From a virus: 24,265 bases of DNA. Below, piece after piece: positions 6,769 through 13,423 of this stretch. Where the stretch lies: IMG/VR virus record IMGVR_UViG_3300029319_000501, positions 1 to 24,265 of that record, one strand, 5' to 3'. The translations under genes and the position numbers were made by a program. Position 1 is the first letter of the stretch. Every line of letters starts with the position of its first letter. The notes below the pieces were generated by a model. That model did no database searches. It was not told the DNA's origin and saw only the letters and a list, made by a program, of their open reading frames with translations.

Positions 6769-7377
6769 TTACTTGCCAGCTGGAGCTGCAGCCACACCCT
6801 GAGTAGGAGCGATGGCGTCGTTCAGCATATCGAGAACCTTCATGAGGCCTTCTGGTGGCCCGTCATCACGGGCGACAACCTTGACGTCATACTTGGCACT
6901 GTTGTCACTGCTGCGGCTGTTCTCGCTGTGGTTAGCCACAGAGCCATGCACAGTGACCTCGCAAGAGAACAGACCAGCGTTGTACTTGGCCTTGGCTGTA
7001 AGGTCAGCCTTGCTGTCGGAAGTGGTCTTGCTCGAGGTGGAGGACTTGACCTCCATGGTGAACCGGACCTCGGCTTCCTTTACTGAGAGAGATGGCGTGT
7101 TGATGATGGCGAGCAGGGGTACTTGGAGGTCCACCTTCTCCATCTTCGTGTTGCCAGCAGCATCTTGGACTGGCTTGTTGAAGCCGAAGTCGACGGTGCG
7201 AGCTGACAGGTTGCCCTTGCCATCGTCGTTCAGACCGACGTCCTTGATGAAGTCGCTGGATGCCTTAGCGAGCAGGGTCTGAGCGTTACACGCAGCCTTG
7301 AGTGGACCACCAATGAGTTGCTCCATTGGAAGGCCACCGAACTGCGATGACATTTGTACGAGGCCGGAATCTGCCAT
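6769..7377 (-). CDS. DUF2589-family protein
   Basis: The 202-residue product shows the family pattern: an N-terminal MEQLIGGPLKAACNAQTLLAKASSDFIKDV helix-rich segment (residues 18-47), a basic-acidic linker, then VDLQVPLLAIINTPSLSVKEAEVRF and a conserved F-x-M-E-V-K strand followed by a Ser/Lys-rich stretch. The C-terminus carries DDGPPEGLMKVLDMLNDAI. DUF2589 proteins are known from bacterial genomes and have no established function. The start has a strong AGGAGCTC site. The gene follows a second, probably related protein by nine bases and is the last of the leftward recombination operon. Its presence in a phage operon is the notable point. Confidence 0.75.
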   Translation of the reverse strand: MADSGLVQMSSQFGGLPMEQLIGGPLKAACNAQTLLAKASSDFIKDVGLNDDGKGNLSARTVDFGFNKPVQDAAGNTKMEKVDLQVPLLAIINTPSLSVKEAEVRFTMEVKSSTSSKTTSDSKADLTAKAKYNAGLFSCEVTVHGSVANHSENSRSSDNSAKYDVKVVARDDGPPEGLMKVLDMLNDAIAPTQGVAAAPAGK

Positions 7378-7386
7378 GATGAGCTC

Positions 7387-7881
7387 CTACGGAAGCAGTT
7401 TGATTAGTTGGTCGTCGATTCTTGCATAACCTTCGGGTGGTTCGCTGCCCTTGAAAACCAGCTTGAGTTTAGCAGCATTGCTTTCCTTTTTGAACCACGA
7501 TGGCTTGGTGGCGCAGGGTCGCACCATCAGCTGACCTTTTTTCTTGTCCGCAGTGAGACCAGAGATCTCCACTGACATCTCAACCTCGAGCGTATCCACC
7601 CGTAGGCTCTGACCAGTCGTGAGGGACTGGAGCGGGACCGGAACTCTCTTGTGTACCAGTACTCCATTTTCCCATGTTGGGAGCTCCATGACGACCATGC
7701 GAGGTGCATATATGTGTCTTCCGTCGTCATCGGTAATCGGCTCTCCATTCTCATCAACCTTGAGCTCCCAGAACTCCTGGTTCGTAATCGAATCCAGTTC
7801 ATGACGTTCCGCGATGTCGGTCGCCGCTATAACAGCGGACTGAATGGAGTGGACGATGTCGTCGAGAGAATGATCAGCCAT
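7387..7881 (-). CDS. DUF2589-like partner protein
   Basis: ATG at 7881 gives 164 residues; an in-frame ATG at 7899 would add six. The N-terminus (HSLDDIVHSIQSAVIAATDIAE) and the central block VPVPLQSLTTGQSLRVDTLEVEMSVEI mirror the family layout of the neighbour: a VPLL/VPLQ segment, a five-to-ten-residue turn, then an E-x-x-F/M-x-V-E strand. Both proteins also share a C-terminal PPEG segment (GSEPPEGYARIDDQL here). The start overlaps the FmdB-like stop by eight bases, so expression is probably coupled. The relation to DUF2589 is my reading of the pattern and could be tested by profile search. Molecular function unknown. Confidence 0.6.
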   Translation of the reverse strand: MADHSLDDIVHSIQSAVIAATDIAERHELDSITNQEFWELKVDENGEPITDDDGRHIYAPRMVVMELPTWENGVLVHKRVPVPLQSLTTGQSLRVDTLEVEMSVEISGLTADKKKGQLMVRPCATKPSWFKKESNAAKLKLVFKGSEPPEGYARIDDQLIKLLP

Positions 7882-8059
7882 CGGTCGAACCGTATCCATC
7901 CTTGGCCCAGCCGCCGCCCTTCAGGACGAAGCTGGTCAGTGCGATTTGCTTCTTCATGTCCTTAGAGCACTTTTCGCAGCTGGGCTTAGGATCACCAAAT
8001 GCTTGGAGGACTTCGACTCTGACATCACAGTCCTCGCATTTGAATACGTAGAGTGGCAT
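7874..8059 (-). CDS. FmdB-type zinc-ribbon protein
   Basis: The 61-residue protein begins MPLYVFKCEDC and has CxxC pairs at residues 8/11 and 28/31, then TSFVLKGGGW. This is the full pattern of the FmdB/CxxC-CxxC-SSSS regulatory-protein family: MPxYxYxC..C, VLQ, PxCxxC, then SFxLKGxGW. Family members are small zinc ribbons of unclear function, named after a regulatory protein of amide metabolism. The start overlaps the preceding stop by one base (TGATG), and the end overlaps the DUF2589-like start. It is probably a small nucleic-acid- or protein-binding adaptor; the exact role is unknown. Confidence 0.8.
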   Translation of the reverse strand: MPLYVFKCEDCDVRVEVLQAFGDPKPSCEKCSKDMKKQIALTSFVLKGGGWAKDGYGSTDG

Positions 8060-8721
8060 CAGCCTTCGAAGTCAGTGGGAATCTCCAGCTCTTCAGCCGG
8101 TTCCTGAGTCTTGGCTTCGCTGGCTCCAGACTCCTTCTGAATCATCAGTGCAGCGAGCTGCTTCAGTAGAGCCTTCATTTCGGGGTCGCCACCATTGGAT
8201 GCTGCGTTCTGAGCCTGGATTGCCTCGATGAGCTCCTTGTTGGAACCACTGACGTCGACCTTCACATCAACCAGAGGAACGCCATTCTGGTACTGCAGAT
8301 CACGCTCGTTCTTGGCGTCAACAAACTTGACCGCAAGCATGATTGCATCGTCACCTTGGATGTTCGGTCGTATTGCAGCCTCGTAATCCATGACGCACCA
8401 TTCACCGTTCGGCTGGACAAGCTTGATGTGCTTCTCCATGCTCTCAATCGTCTTACCGATTTGCTCACGGTACAGTGGCTCATCGACGTAGTTCAGCATG
8501 CCCTTGAGAGTCCACTCGGTCTTCTTGAGCTTGCTCCGGTACTGGGCAAACTCCTTCTTGGACTTCTTGTCAATGACGCGGTTCGTCATTTCGTCTTGAA
8601 GAATGTCCATCAGGCGCTGTGGCTGGATGATGAACTTGCGTTCGACTTCCTTGCCGGCCTTCTCAGACATCATGAGCTTGTATGGCGATAGGTTGCTTGC
8701 GGCTTCGTCGAGTAGCGACAT
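8059..8721 (-). CDS. Hypothetical protein downstream of recT, 220 aa
   Basis: The protein is soluble and charged. A Lys/Glu-rich helical N-terminal two-thirds includes MSEKAGKEVERKFIIQPQRLMDIL, and the region CVMDYEAAIRPNIQGDDAIMLAVKFVDAK follows. The C-terminal tail is acidic (EELEIPTDFEG). No catalytic motif or domain is recognised. It sits nine bases after the recT stop and is coupled by TGATG to the FmdB-like gene, so it belongs to the recombination operon. A recombination accessory or ssDNA-handling role is possible but unsupported. Confidence 0.6.
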   Translation of the reverse strand: MSLLDEAASNLSPYKLMMSEKAGKEVERKFIIQPQRLMDILQDEMTNRVIDKKSKKEFAQYRSKLKKTEWTLKGMLNYVDEPLYREQIGKTIESMEKHIKLVQPNGEWCVMDYEAAIRPNIQGDDAIMLAVKFVDAKNERDLQYQNGVPLVDVKVDVSGSNKELIEAIQAQNAASNGGDPEMKALLKQLAALMIQKESGASEAKTQEPAEELEIPTDFEG

Positions 8722-8730
8722 GGGTGCTCC

Positions 8731-9615
8731 TTATGAGGTGAAATCTTCTTCTGGCTCTGGCAAGTCGTTTGCCTGAGCTCGTTCAACCAAGTCCTTCACT
8801 TTCGTCTTCCTCTTACGCTTGGGCTTGGCTTCTTGAACTTCAATAACATTTTCTGGTGCTGGCGTGTTGTCCGTTTCAGTAACGTCGGACTCAAAGGTTG
8901 CATCGATCACGGTTGGCTCGTTGAAGTCGCTAGCGATGTCGTGTTCGACGACTGCCTTGGTCTTTGGTGAGAGCGGCAGGTACTTGCATATGCGACGTAC
9001 AACAGTCTTGCGCCACATCTCCTCGGTGTGCTGCGCCCAAGGGCCTGAGTCAGGACTGCGAGATGACTTGCGAATCTTGTTGATTTGGTCACGTCTCATG
9101 ACCTCAACCTGATGACCACCATTCTTGAAGTGCGCCACCGCGTATGCCAGTCGAAGAGGGCCTGGGTCACCATCGAAGAACTGCTTGTGATGCAACTTCT
9201 TGCCCCCATCCAAATCAAACGAGCACTCGAACTCGTCCTTCTCATACACAACCTCAGCTGTGAAATGAGACACATCCCCAGAACGGAGCACGAGCTCCAT
9301 CAATCCCGTGTACTCAATCCACAGCTCAGCATCATAGGTTTTCTTTGACTTGTTCCACATCGGAACCAACGAGGCTCGATGCAGAGCTCCACCGGCTACA
9401 AGGTCCAGTTCACAGGCCTTAGCCAGCGCCATGTAAACCGAAGTAGGACTGCATTTGACGAGACGCTCGTTCTTTGAGGCCTCAAACATCGCAGTTCGGA
9501 TGATGCGATCCACATCGGCGCCATCAGGCGCGACACTAATCAGGCTTCCTTTCTTCTTCTCAAGGAAGTCGTTGAGATGTACGAGTCTGTCTCTTGTTGT
9601 GATTGCTGTGCTCAT
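8731..9615 (-). CDS. recT: RecT-family single-strand annealing recombinase
   Basis: The 294-residue product has the RecT core. SPTSVYMALAKACELDL (about residues 56-72) is followed by an ALHRASLVPMWNK strand, WIEYTGLMELVLRSGDVSHFTAEVVYEKDEF, PLRLAYAVAHFKNGG, and the terminal core SGPWAQHTEEMWRKTVVRRICKYLP. RecT-type proteins anneal complementary single strands exposed by a partner exonuclease. That partner is the gene directly upstream, whose stop overlaps this start by four bases (ATGA). The C-terminal tail is Lys/Arg then Glu-rich (PKRKRKTKV ... PEPEEDFTS), plausibly a regulatory or SSB-contact extension. Length is normal for the family. Confidence 0.9.
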   Translation of the reverse strand: MSTAITTRDRLVHLNDFLEKKKGSLISVAPDGADVDRIIRTAMFEASKNERLVKCSPTSVYMALAKACELDLVAGGALHRASLVPMWNKSKKTYDAELWIEYTGLMELVLRSGDVSHFTAEVVYEKDEFECSFDLDGGKKLHHKQFFDGDPGPLRLAYAVAHFKNGGHQVEVMRRDQINKIRKSSRSPDSGPWAQHTEEMWRKTVVRRICKYLPLSPKTKAVVEHDIASDFNEPTVIDATFESDVTETDNTPAPENVIEVQEAKPKRKRKTKVKDLVERAQANDLPEPEEDFTS

Positions 9616-10568
9616 GTTGCCTCTTTTACTCGCAAGATGCGATTACCTGGTTTCTCGACGACGAACTCGTCGTAAAGCTTGGGGTGTTTTTCACGGAAGG
9701 AGTCCTTGTCGAACACCTTTCTCGGCTTGCTCTGCTTCCAAGTGGCTACACCCGCAATACCACTATCATCACCGATTTTTGCCCTCAGCAGATTTTCCAT
9801 CTCGCGCCTCTCGACATCGAGATGTTTAATCTGCTTTTTGACCGCAACGAGTTTTTCGTGCAGGTCTTTCTCGGCCACCGTGGCGACTCGAGGCGGTTCA
9901 TCTTTGACCCTCGGGTTCATCGACGTCAGGACCGCTTTACATGCGTCAGTTGCATCCACATCGGGCGGCACTTCGGCTTCTACATGTTTGCTCCACCACG
10001 CTTCAGCGACGTCCAGAATCGCCTCGCCGAGCTGCTTGTCTCGCTCAAGCCTATACACTCTGAAGTCATCGAGACTGAACAGGGTTGCGATGTCCCAGTA
10101 TGGAGCGTCGAAGATCTCCATGTAGACACGCATCTGAATCTCTACATCGAGTGGTACATCGGTCGTGTGTGAATCTCCCCAGCCGTACCGGAATCGACGT
10201 GTCTTTGCATCCATACCGAACCGCACACCGTCCTTCTCGACCAAGCGATCAGGTGTACCGAAAATGCGTGGCCGAGTGGGATGCCATGTCAGTCCCTCTT
10301 CCCAGAGCTTGCAACCTTCCCCAAGATGGAGCTCGTAAAATTCACAGACATACTTTTCCATCACTCGGCCACGCAATAAAATCGCGTTGTCAATGTCGTC
10401 AGTCGAATACAGACCCGTCTTTTCGGACCAAAGCTTGAACAAGCTATTTTCGAATGAGCCAACCTTTTCTGACTCGTCAGCTCCCGCCATCATGATGGCG
10501 GCGATGTCCGTCCCACCGAGGCCTTTGCGGCGCTCGGCTAACCACGCTTCTCGTTCTTCTTGATCCAT
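9612..10568 (-). CDS. YqaJ-type (lambda Exo-like) viral exonuclease
   Basis: ATG at 10568 gives 318 residues and has GAGG at the right distance; the frame is open further upstream without a ribosome site. The N-terminal RRKGLGGTDIAAIM (about 13-26) is the start of the YqaJ/Exo fold. Probable active-site residues are E71 (RGRVMEKY), D107 (FGTPDRLV), D120 and K122 (FGMDAKTRR), and Q145 (EIQMRVYM). The C-terminal part is a coiled coil and a Lys-rich end (residues 232-290). Enzymes of this family resect duplex ends 5' to 3' and load RecT on the exposed strand. The four-base overlap with recT supports a two-component annealing system. Confidence 0.88.
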   Translation of the reverse strand: MDQEEREAWLAERRKGLGGTDIAAIMMAGADESEKVGSFENSLFKLWSEKTGLYSTDDIDNAILLRGRVMEKYVCEFYELHLGEGCKLWEEGLTWHPTRPRIFGTPDRLVEKDGVRFGMDAKTRRFRYGWGDSHTTDVPLDVEIQMRVYMEIFDAPYWDIATLFSLDDFRVYRLERDKQLGEAILDVAEAWWSKHVEAEVPPDVDATDACKAVLTSMNPRVKDEPPRVATVAEKDLHEKLVAVKKQIKHLDVERREMENLLRAKIGDDSGIAGVATWKQSKPRKVFDKDSFREKHPKLYDEFVVEKPGNRILRVKEAT

Positions 10569-10587
10569 ATGTTCCTCTCTTTTGGTG

Positions 10588-10616
10588 AGAGTACTGAGTA
10601 TCACAATGTGTGTCAA
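10588..10616 (-). promoter_or_regulatory. Putative promoter of the exonuclease-recT operon
   Basis: On the minus strand, TTGACA (10611-10616) is followed by 17 bases and TACTCT (10588-10593). The start codon lies about 20 bases further on. The -35 is a perfect sigma-70 match; the -10 is poor against TATAAT, but the same TACTCT hexamer recurs at the same spacing in the divergent promoter and near 22818. Confidence 0.5.
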
Positions 10617-10633
10617 CCGGCCACACCCACATG

Positions 10634-10662
10634 TAGACAAAACACAACGATTCCGATACTCT
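10634..10662 (+). promoter_or_regulatory. Putative promoter of the HTH/H1-like gene pair
   Basis: On the plus strand, TAGACA (10634-10639), 17 bases, then TACTCT (10657-10662), 20 bases before the regulator start. Its -35 is 17 bases from the -35 of the opposing exonuclease promoter, so the two are back to back and could be co-regulated. Confidence 0.45.
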
Positions 10663-10682
10663 GCTTTTCAAAGGTGTGTCGC

Positions 10683-10922
10683 ATGGTCATATCCGAGTAC
10701 AGAAAAAGTTTGCCGGGTCGCAGTACTCGCGTGAGTTTCGTTACGTGGCTCAACGGTGAGCTGATTCATTTCGATATGAAGATCAGTATCGGGTACCTGA
10801 GGGATCTCGAGTATGGGCGCAAAACACCATCTCTGCCTCTCGCGATCGGAATTGAACGAGCGACTGGCGGTATCGTCTCAGTAAGAGAATGGCCGGGGTT
10901 GTCCCCTCGGCTACGTTTATGA
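10683..10922 (+). CDS. Small helix-turn-helix, Cro/YdaS-like regulator
   Basis: ATG at 10683 has AAGGTG upstream and gives 79 residues; the frame is open further 5' over the promoters and is not coding there. Residues 33-62 (KISIGYLRDLEYGRKTPSLPLAIGIERATGG) have the pattern of a Cro/YdaS-type helix-turn-helix: recognition-helix-like SIGYLRDLEYGRKTPS, then LAIGIERATGGIV and a Trp. It stands between divergent promoters, upstream of the H1-like gene, so autoregulation and control of the exonuclease operon are plausible. The next start lies 12 bases after this stop. Confidence 0.6.
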   Translation: MVISEYRKSLPGRSTRVSFVTWLNGELIHFDMKISIGYLRDLEYGRKTPSLPLAIGIERATGGIVSVREWPGLSPRLRL

Positions 10923-10933
10923 TTGGAGCAAAC

Positions 10934-11269
10934 ATGAGTTTGAAAGACAAAGTACAAGCGATCCGCCAGGCCCGTAAGCCCGGTCGTTTCATCATCCCTG
11001 GCTACGACAGCAACGACGTCTTGAACACGTTGTTCAACTACGTAGATGAACTCGAGTCTGGTGCGTCAGAGGTGGAGTCTTTGCGTGTCAAGGTCGGCAT
11101 CCTTGAGGCCAAGATCGAAGCTGGACCGGACAAGAAGTTCGGCACTAAGGATGACAAGGTGACGCTGACTAAGGCAAAGAAAGCGCCTGCCAAGCGCAAG
11201 CCTGCAGCGAAGAAGGCGCCAGCGAAGAAGAAGGCGCCAGCGAAGAAGAAGCCAGCTGCAAAGAAGTAG
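10934..11269 (+). CDS. Basic DNA-binding protein with histone-H1-like Lys/Ala/Pro tail
   Basis: ATG at 10934 is preferred over earlier in-frame starts because TTGGAG lies five bases upstream; this gives 111 residues. Residues 1-75 are mixed, with a helical heptad region (LFNYVDELESGASEVESLRVKVGILEAKI). The C-terminal 35 residues are almost entirely Lys, Ala and Pro in repeats of KAPAKKK and KKPAAKK. Such tails occur in bacterial H1-like/HU-tail proteins and bind DNA non-specifically. A nucleoid-like or DNA-condensing role is inferred. The stop is three bases from the stop of the opposing gene. Confidence 0.6.
   Translation: MSLKDKVQAIRQARKPGRFIIPGYDSNDVLNTLFNYVDELESGASEVESLRVKVGILEAKIEAGPDKKFGTKDDKVTLTKAKKAPAKRKPAAKKAPAKKKAPAKKKPAAKK
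11213..11248 (+). repeat. Two perfect 18-bp tandem repeats in the H1-like tail
   Basis: AAGGCGCCAGCGAAGAAG occurs at 11213-11230 and again at 11231-11248 with no change. The unit encodes the Lys-Ala-Pro repeat of the basic tail in frame, so slippage would lengthen or shorten the tail by six residues without frameshift. Confidence 0.85.
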
Positions 11270-11272
11270 CGG

Positions 11273-11503
11273 CTACATCTCAGTTTCGTCAGACGTCGAC
11301 AGTAGTAGCTGCAAGGCTACTTCTGTCTGCGCCTTTTTGATGTGGTCTTCAACGACATCCTCGACGTGACTGTGCAAGATTGAGCTCACGACACACTCTC
11401 CATCCTCGTCAATCACTTGGATGGAGGTGTCGTCTGTCTCGACGTGCCAAGGCTGTGGCTGCTGCCACTGGTCTCGAATGCTTTTGAGTTCTGACTTCAT
11501 CAT
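11273..11503 (-). CDS. Small hypothetical protein, 76 aa
   Basis: The acidic 76-residue product contains WQQPQPWHVETDDTSIQVIDEDGECVVSS, suggesting a small beta domain, followed by a helical C-terminus (VEDVVEDHIKKAQTEVALQLLLS). Two adjacent ATG codons (11503 and 11500) are both possible; both overlap the upstream stop. No known domain or membrane segment is seen. It is the last gene of the leftward primase/ATPase block and ends three bases from the convergent H1-like gene. Function unknown. Confidence 0.5.
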   Translation of the reverse strand: MMKSELKSIRDQWQQPQPWHVETDDTSIQVIDEDGECVVSSILHSHVEDVVEDHIKKAQTEVALQLLLSTSDETEM

Positions 11504-12093
11504 ACAAGTAGTTTACGCGAACCGATTCCTCTGTGTGGAATAACGACCCGCTCTGACCAGTCGTTGATGAGCTCAATCATCGCCGTGTTGGCAGAGTCGT
11601 TGCAGTGCATCCCGAACGACTTCTCCTTCAACACACACGTCGGCCACATCAAATCAACGACACGGTACAGTTGTCTGCGTATTGAATCAGTCATCAGCAT
11701 GGCTTTGTAAGGCGTGATGTGAATCCATGCGTACAGTTTGTCGAGCTGGGATTCATCAAACGTATGTCCGTCGTCGATCAGATCAGCCAAAATGTCTTGC
11801 ACCTTGTGCCTCATAATCATGGCGTCTTCACAGTGTTCCCAATCCACCGTGAAGCCACGATTGATGAAGTAATCAATACCGAACCCCAACACAGATGAGT
11901 AGGAGCCAGTTTCAATAAACTGCTTCACTCTGTTGGCCTCAGCGACCATTTGGAAGTCTATGCTTCCAGGATACGCTTTGACCTTCGAGTTCCCTTTTTG
12001 GCGCTTTATAAGGTCTTTGTCTTCCTCAGTGAGGTATCGGTCTATCTTTCGGTTTGTCATCTCTGCTGCTAATCGGCTCATCTCAGTTCTCAT
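11500..12093 (-). CDS. Hypothetical protein in the replication block, 197 aa
   Basis: The protein has a charged N-terminus (MTNRKIDRYLTEEDKDLIKRQKGNSKVK). A largely helical body follows (EANRVKQFIETGSYSSVLGFGIDYFINRGF, HKVQDILADLIDDGHTFDESQLDKLYAWIHITP), with a C-terminal segment ending HRGIGSRKLLV. Cysteines are scattered rather than paired. No recognised domain. The start at 12093 overlaps the VapE stop by 11 bases; ATG at 12081, one base after that stop, is an equal candidate and neither has a good ribosome site. It may serve replication, by position only. Confidence 0.55.
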   Translation of the reverse strand: MRTEMSRLAAEMTNRKIDRYLTEEDKDLIKRQKGNSKVKAYPGSIDFQMVAEANRVKQFIETGSYSSVLGFGIDYFINRGFTVDWEHCEDAMIMRHKVQDILADLIDDGHTFDESQLDKLYAWIHITPYKAMLMTDSIRRQLYRVVDLMWPTCVLKEKSFGMHCNDSANTAMIELINDWSERVVIPHRGIGSRKLLV

Positions 12094-13423
12094 TGGTGTT
12101 TTGATTGTCTACGACAACTTCGGGTTTGTTCATCGGAACGACATTCTCAGGCTCTGCTTGGACCCACACGTACTTACGATCGCCGTATACTCTGCGCCTG
12201 ACTCTCTCGTACCCGAGCTGACGCATGATGTCGCCGACGCGCATCTCTGATGCCCTGCTCATCTGGTATCGATCCAGTTTGAGTGCGTTCTCCATTAAGT
12301 CGGTCGTCGATAAGTTGGCACCGTTGGCTCGTATGTATCGTTCGATGACTTCTTGCCATGGGTCAAACTGGCGGAACTCTGCTGACTGCTCGTTGAGCTC
12401 GGCTTGCGAGTCATTCTCAAGATACCAACGCTCACCGTTTTTGTAGGCCACCACCGCTTCTGCCCACAGCTGAGCACGGTTCTTGGTAGTCCACTCGGGA
12501 TCGATAGTACCCACCTGAATCGGCCAGTATCGACGTGAACCAGTTTCATCGGTGATGAACTCGGCCTTGTTGGTTGTCCCACAGAATACCGTGTGTCTCT
12601 TCCACGTCACTGCGTTGTGACCGTAAGGAGGACGGAACGTGTCCTCTTGAGCTGACAGGAATGCCTTGGTACTGGAGTTACGAGCCCGTCTAATAGAGTC
12701 CAGCTCGGCAACCTCGTAAATCCACGCACGGTGAATCTGCATGTAGGCATTCGTCGAGCCGATGTCCATGGGCGTGTCACAGAAGTACTCAGGAGACGCG
12801 AGGATGCGGAATGTCGTGCTCTTGCGTGCGCCTTGGGGTCCAACAAGGATGAGAACGCAGTCGGCCTTGCAGCCGGGTTCCATGGCTCGTGCGATGCACT
12901 GCACAAGCCACCTTCGTCCAATTTCTCGAGTCAGCTTGGTATCTTGAGCTCCACACGCACGAACGAGCCACTCATCCATGCGAGATACACCGTCCCAGGT
13001 AGTTTCACCAAGCCAATCAATCAGCGGGTTCTTGCCGTTGACCTCGGCGATGTAGTTGACCGACTCAATGATTGATTGAGTCGTGAACTTCGCATTGTAG
13101 TGCTCCTTCATCCAAATCTTGATGCGGGTGTAGTCCGTGTCCTTCAGTGGTCGGTCTTGGTAGTAGTTGGTGTTGCTGAACTCATTGAGCCACACCTTTT
13201 TCTTCCACCGCTTGTCGCGATCAAGAATCGTTAAAAGATTCGAGACCGTCGGAGCTACTTTCTGAGTGCCATCTTTGTTGGTCTGCATCTCGAGTAGGTT
13301 CAGTACACGACCATCGACGCCGTCTTGACCACTCTTTGAGTGTGCTTCTTCGGCCATCTTCAACAGATCAGTCAGACGTGGCGAGCCCTGTTTACCATCA
13401 ATCACCGCGTCCAAATCAAGCAT
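12083..13423 (-). CDS. VapE-family P-loop ATPase, probable replicative helicase
   Basis: ATG at 13423 is preceded by GGAGG at five bases and overlaps the primase stop by eight bases, giving 446 residues; an upstream ATG at 13519 is less likely. Residues 136-150 (DWLGETTWDGVSRMDEWL) and GPQGARKST (195-203) are the VapE/DUF signature with the P-loop. WIYEVAELDSIRRA (234-247) provides the Walker B-like acidic pair. DTFRPPYGHNAVTWKRHTVFCGTTN (261-285) and GSRRYWPIQVG (295-305) complete the family core. VapE-type proteins commonly act as phage helicase/primase-helicase ATPases. The P-loop has Arg where the usual Gly precedes Lys. The partner primase is encoded immediately upstream. Confidence 0.85.
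   Translation of the reverse strand: MLDLDAVIDGKQGSPRLTDLLKMAEEAHSKSGQDGVDGRVLNLLEMQTNKDGTQKVAPTVSNLLTILDRDKRWKKKVWLNEFSNTNYYQDRPLKDTDYTRIKIWMKEHYNAKFTTQSIIESVNYIAEVNGKNPLIDWLGETTWDGVSRMDEWLVRACGAQDTKLTREIGRRWLVQCIARAMEPGCKADCVLILVGPQGARKSTTFRILASPEYFCDTPMDIGSTNAYMQIHRAWIYEVAELDSIRRARNSSTKAFLSAQEDTFRPPYGHNAVTWKRHTVFCGTTNKAEFITDETGSRRYWPIQVGTIDPEWTTKNRAQLWAEAVVAYKNGERWYLENDSQAELNEQSAEFRQFDPWQEVIERYIRANGANLSTTDLMENALKLDRYQMSRASEMRVGDIMRQLGYERVRRRVYGDRKYVWVQAEPENVVPMNKPEVVVDNQNTNEN

Noticed and set aside
6658-7282. Plus-strand open frames over the spacer and the DUF2589 gene
   Set aside because: They run antisense through a clear DUF2589 protein and begin in the hairpin-rich spacer without a ribosome site.
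9603-10172. 189-codon plus-strand open frame over the exonuclease and recT start
   Set aside because: It is antisense to a gene with clear YqaJ motifs, has no ribosome site, and its product has no domain pattern.
11213-11248. Direct repeats as a possible CRISPR remnant
   Set aside because: The repeats are in frame in a Lys/Ala/Pro-coding tail, are adjacent without spacers, and no cas gene is near.
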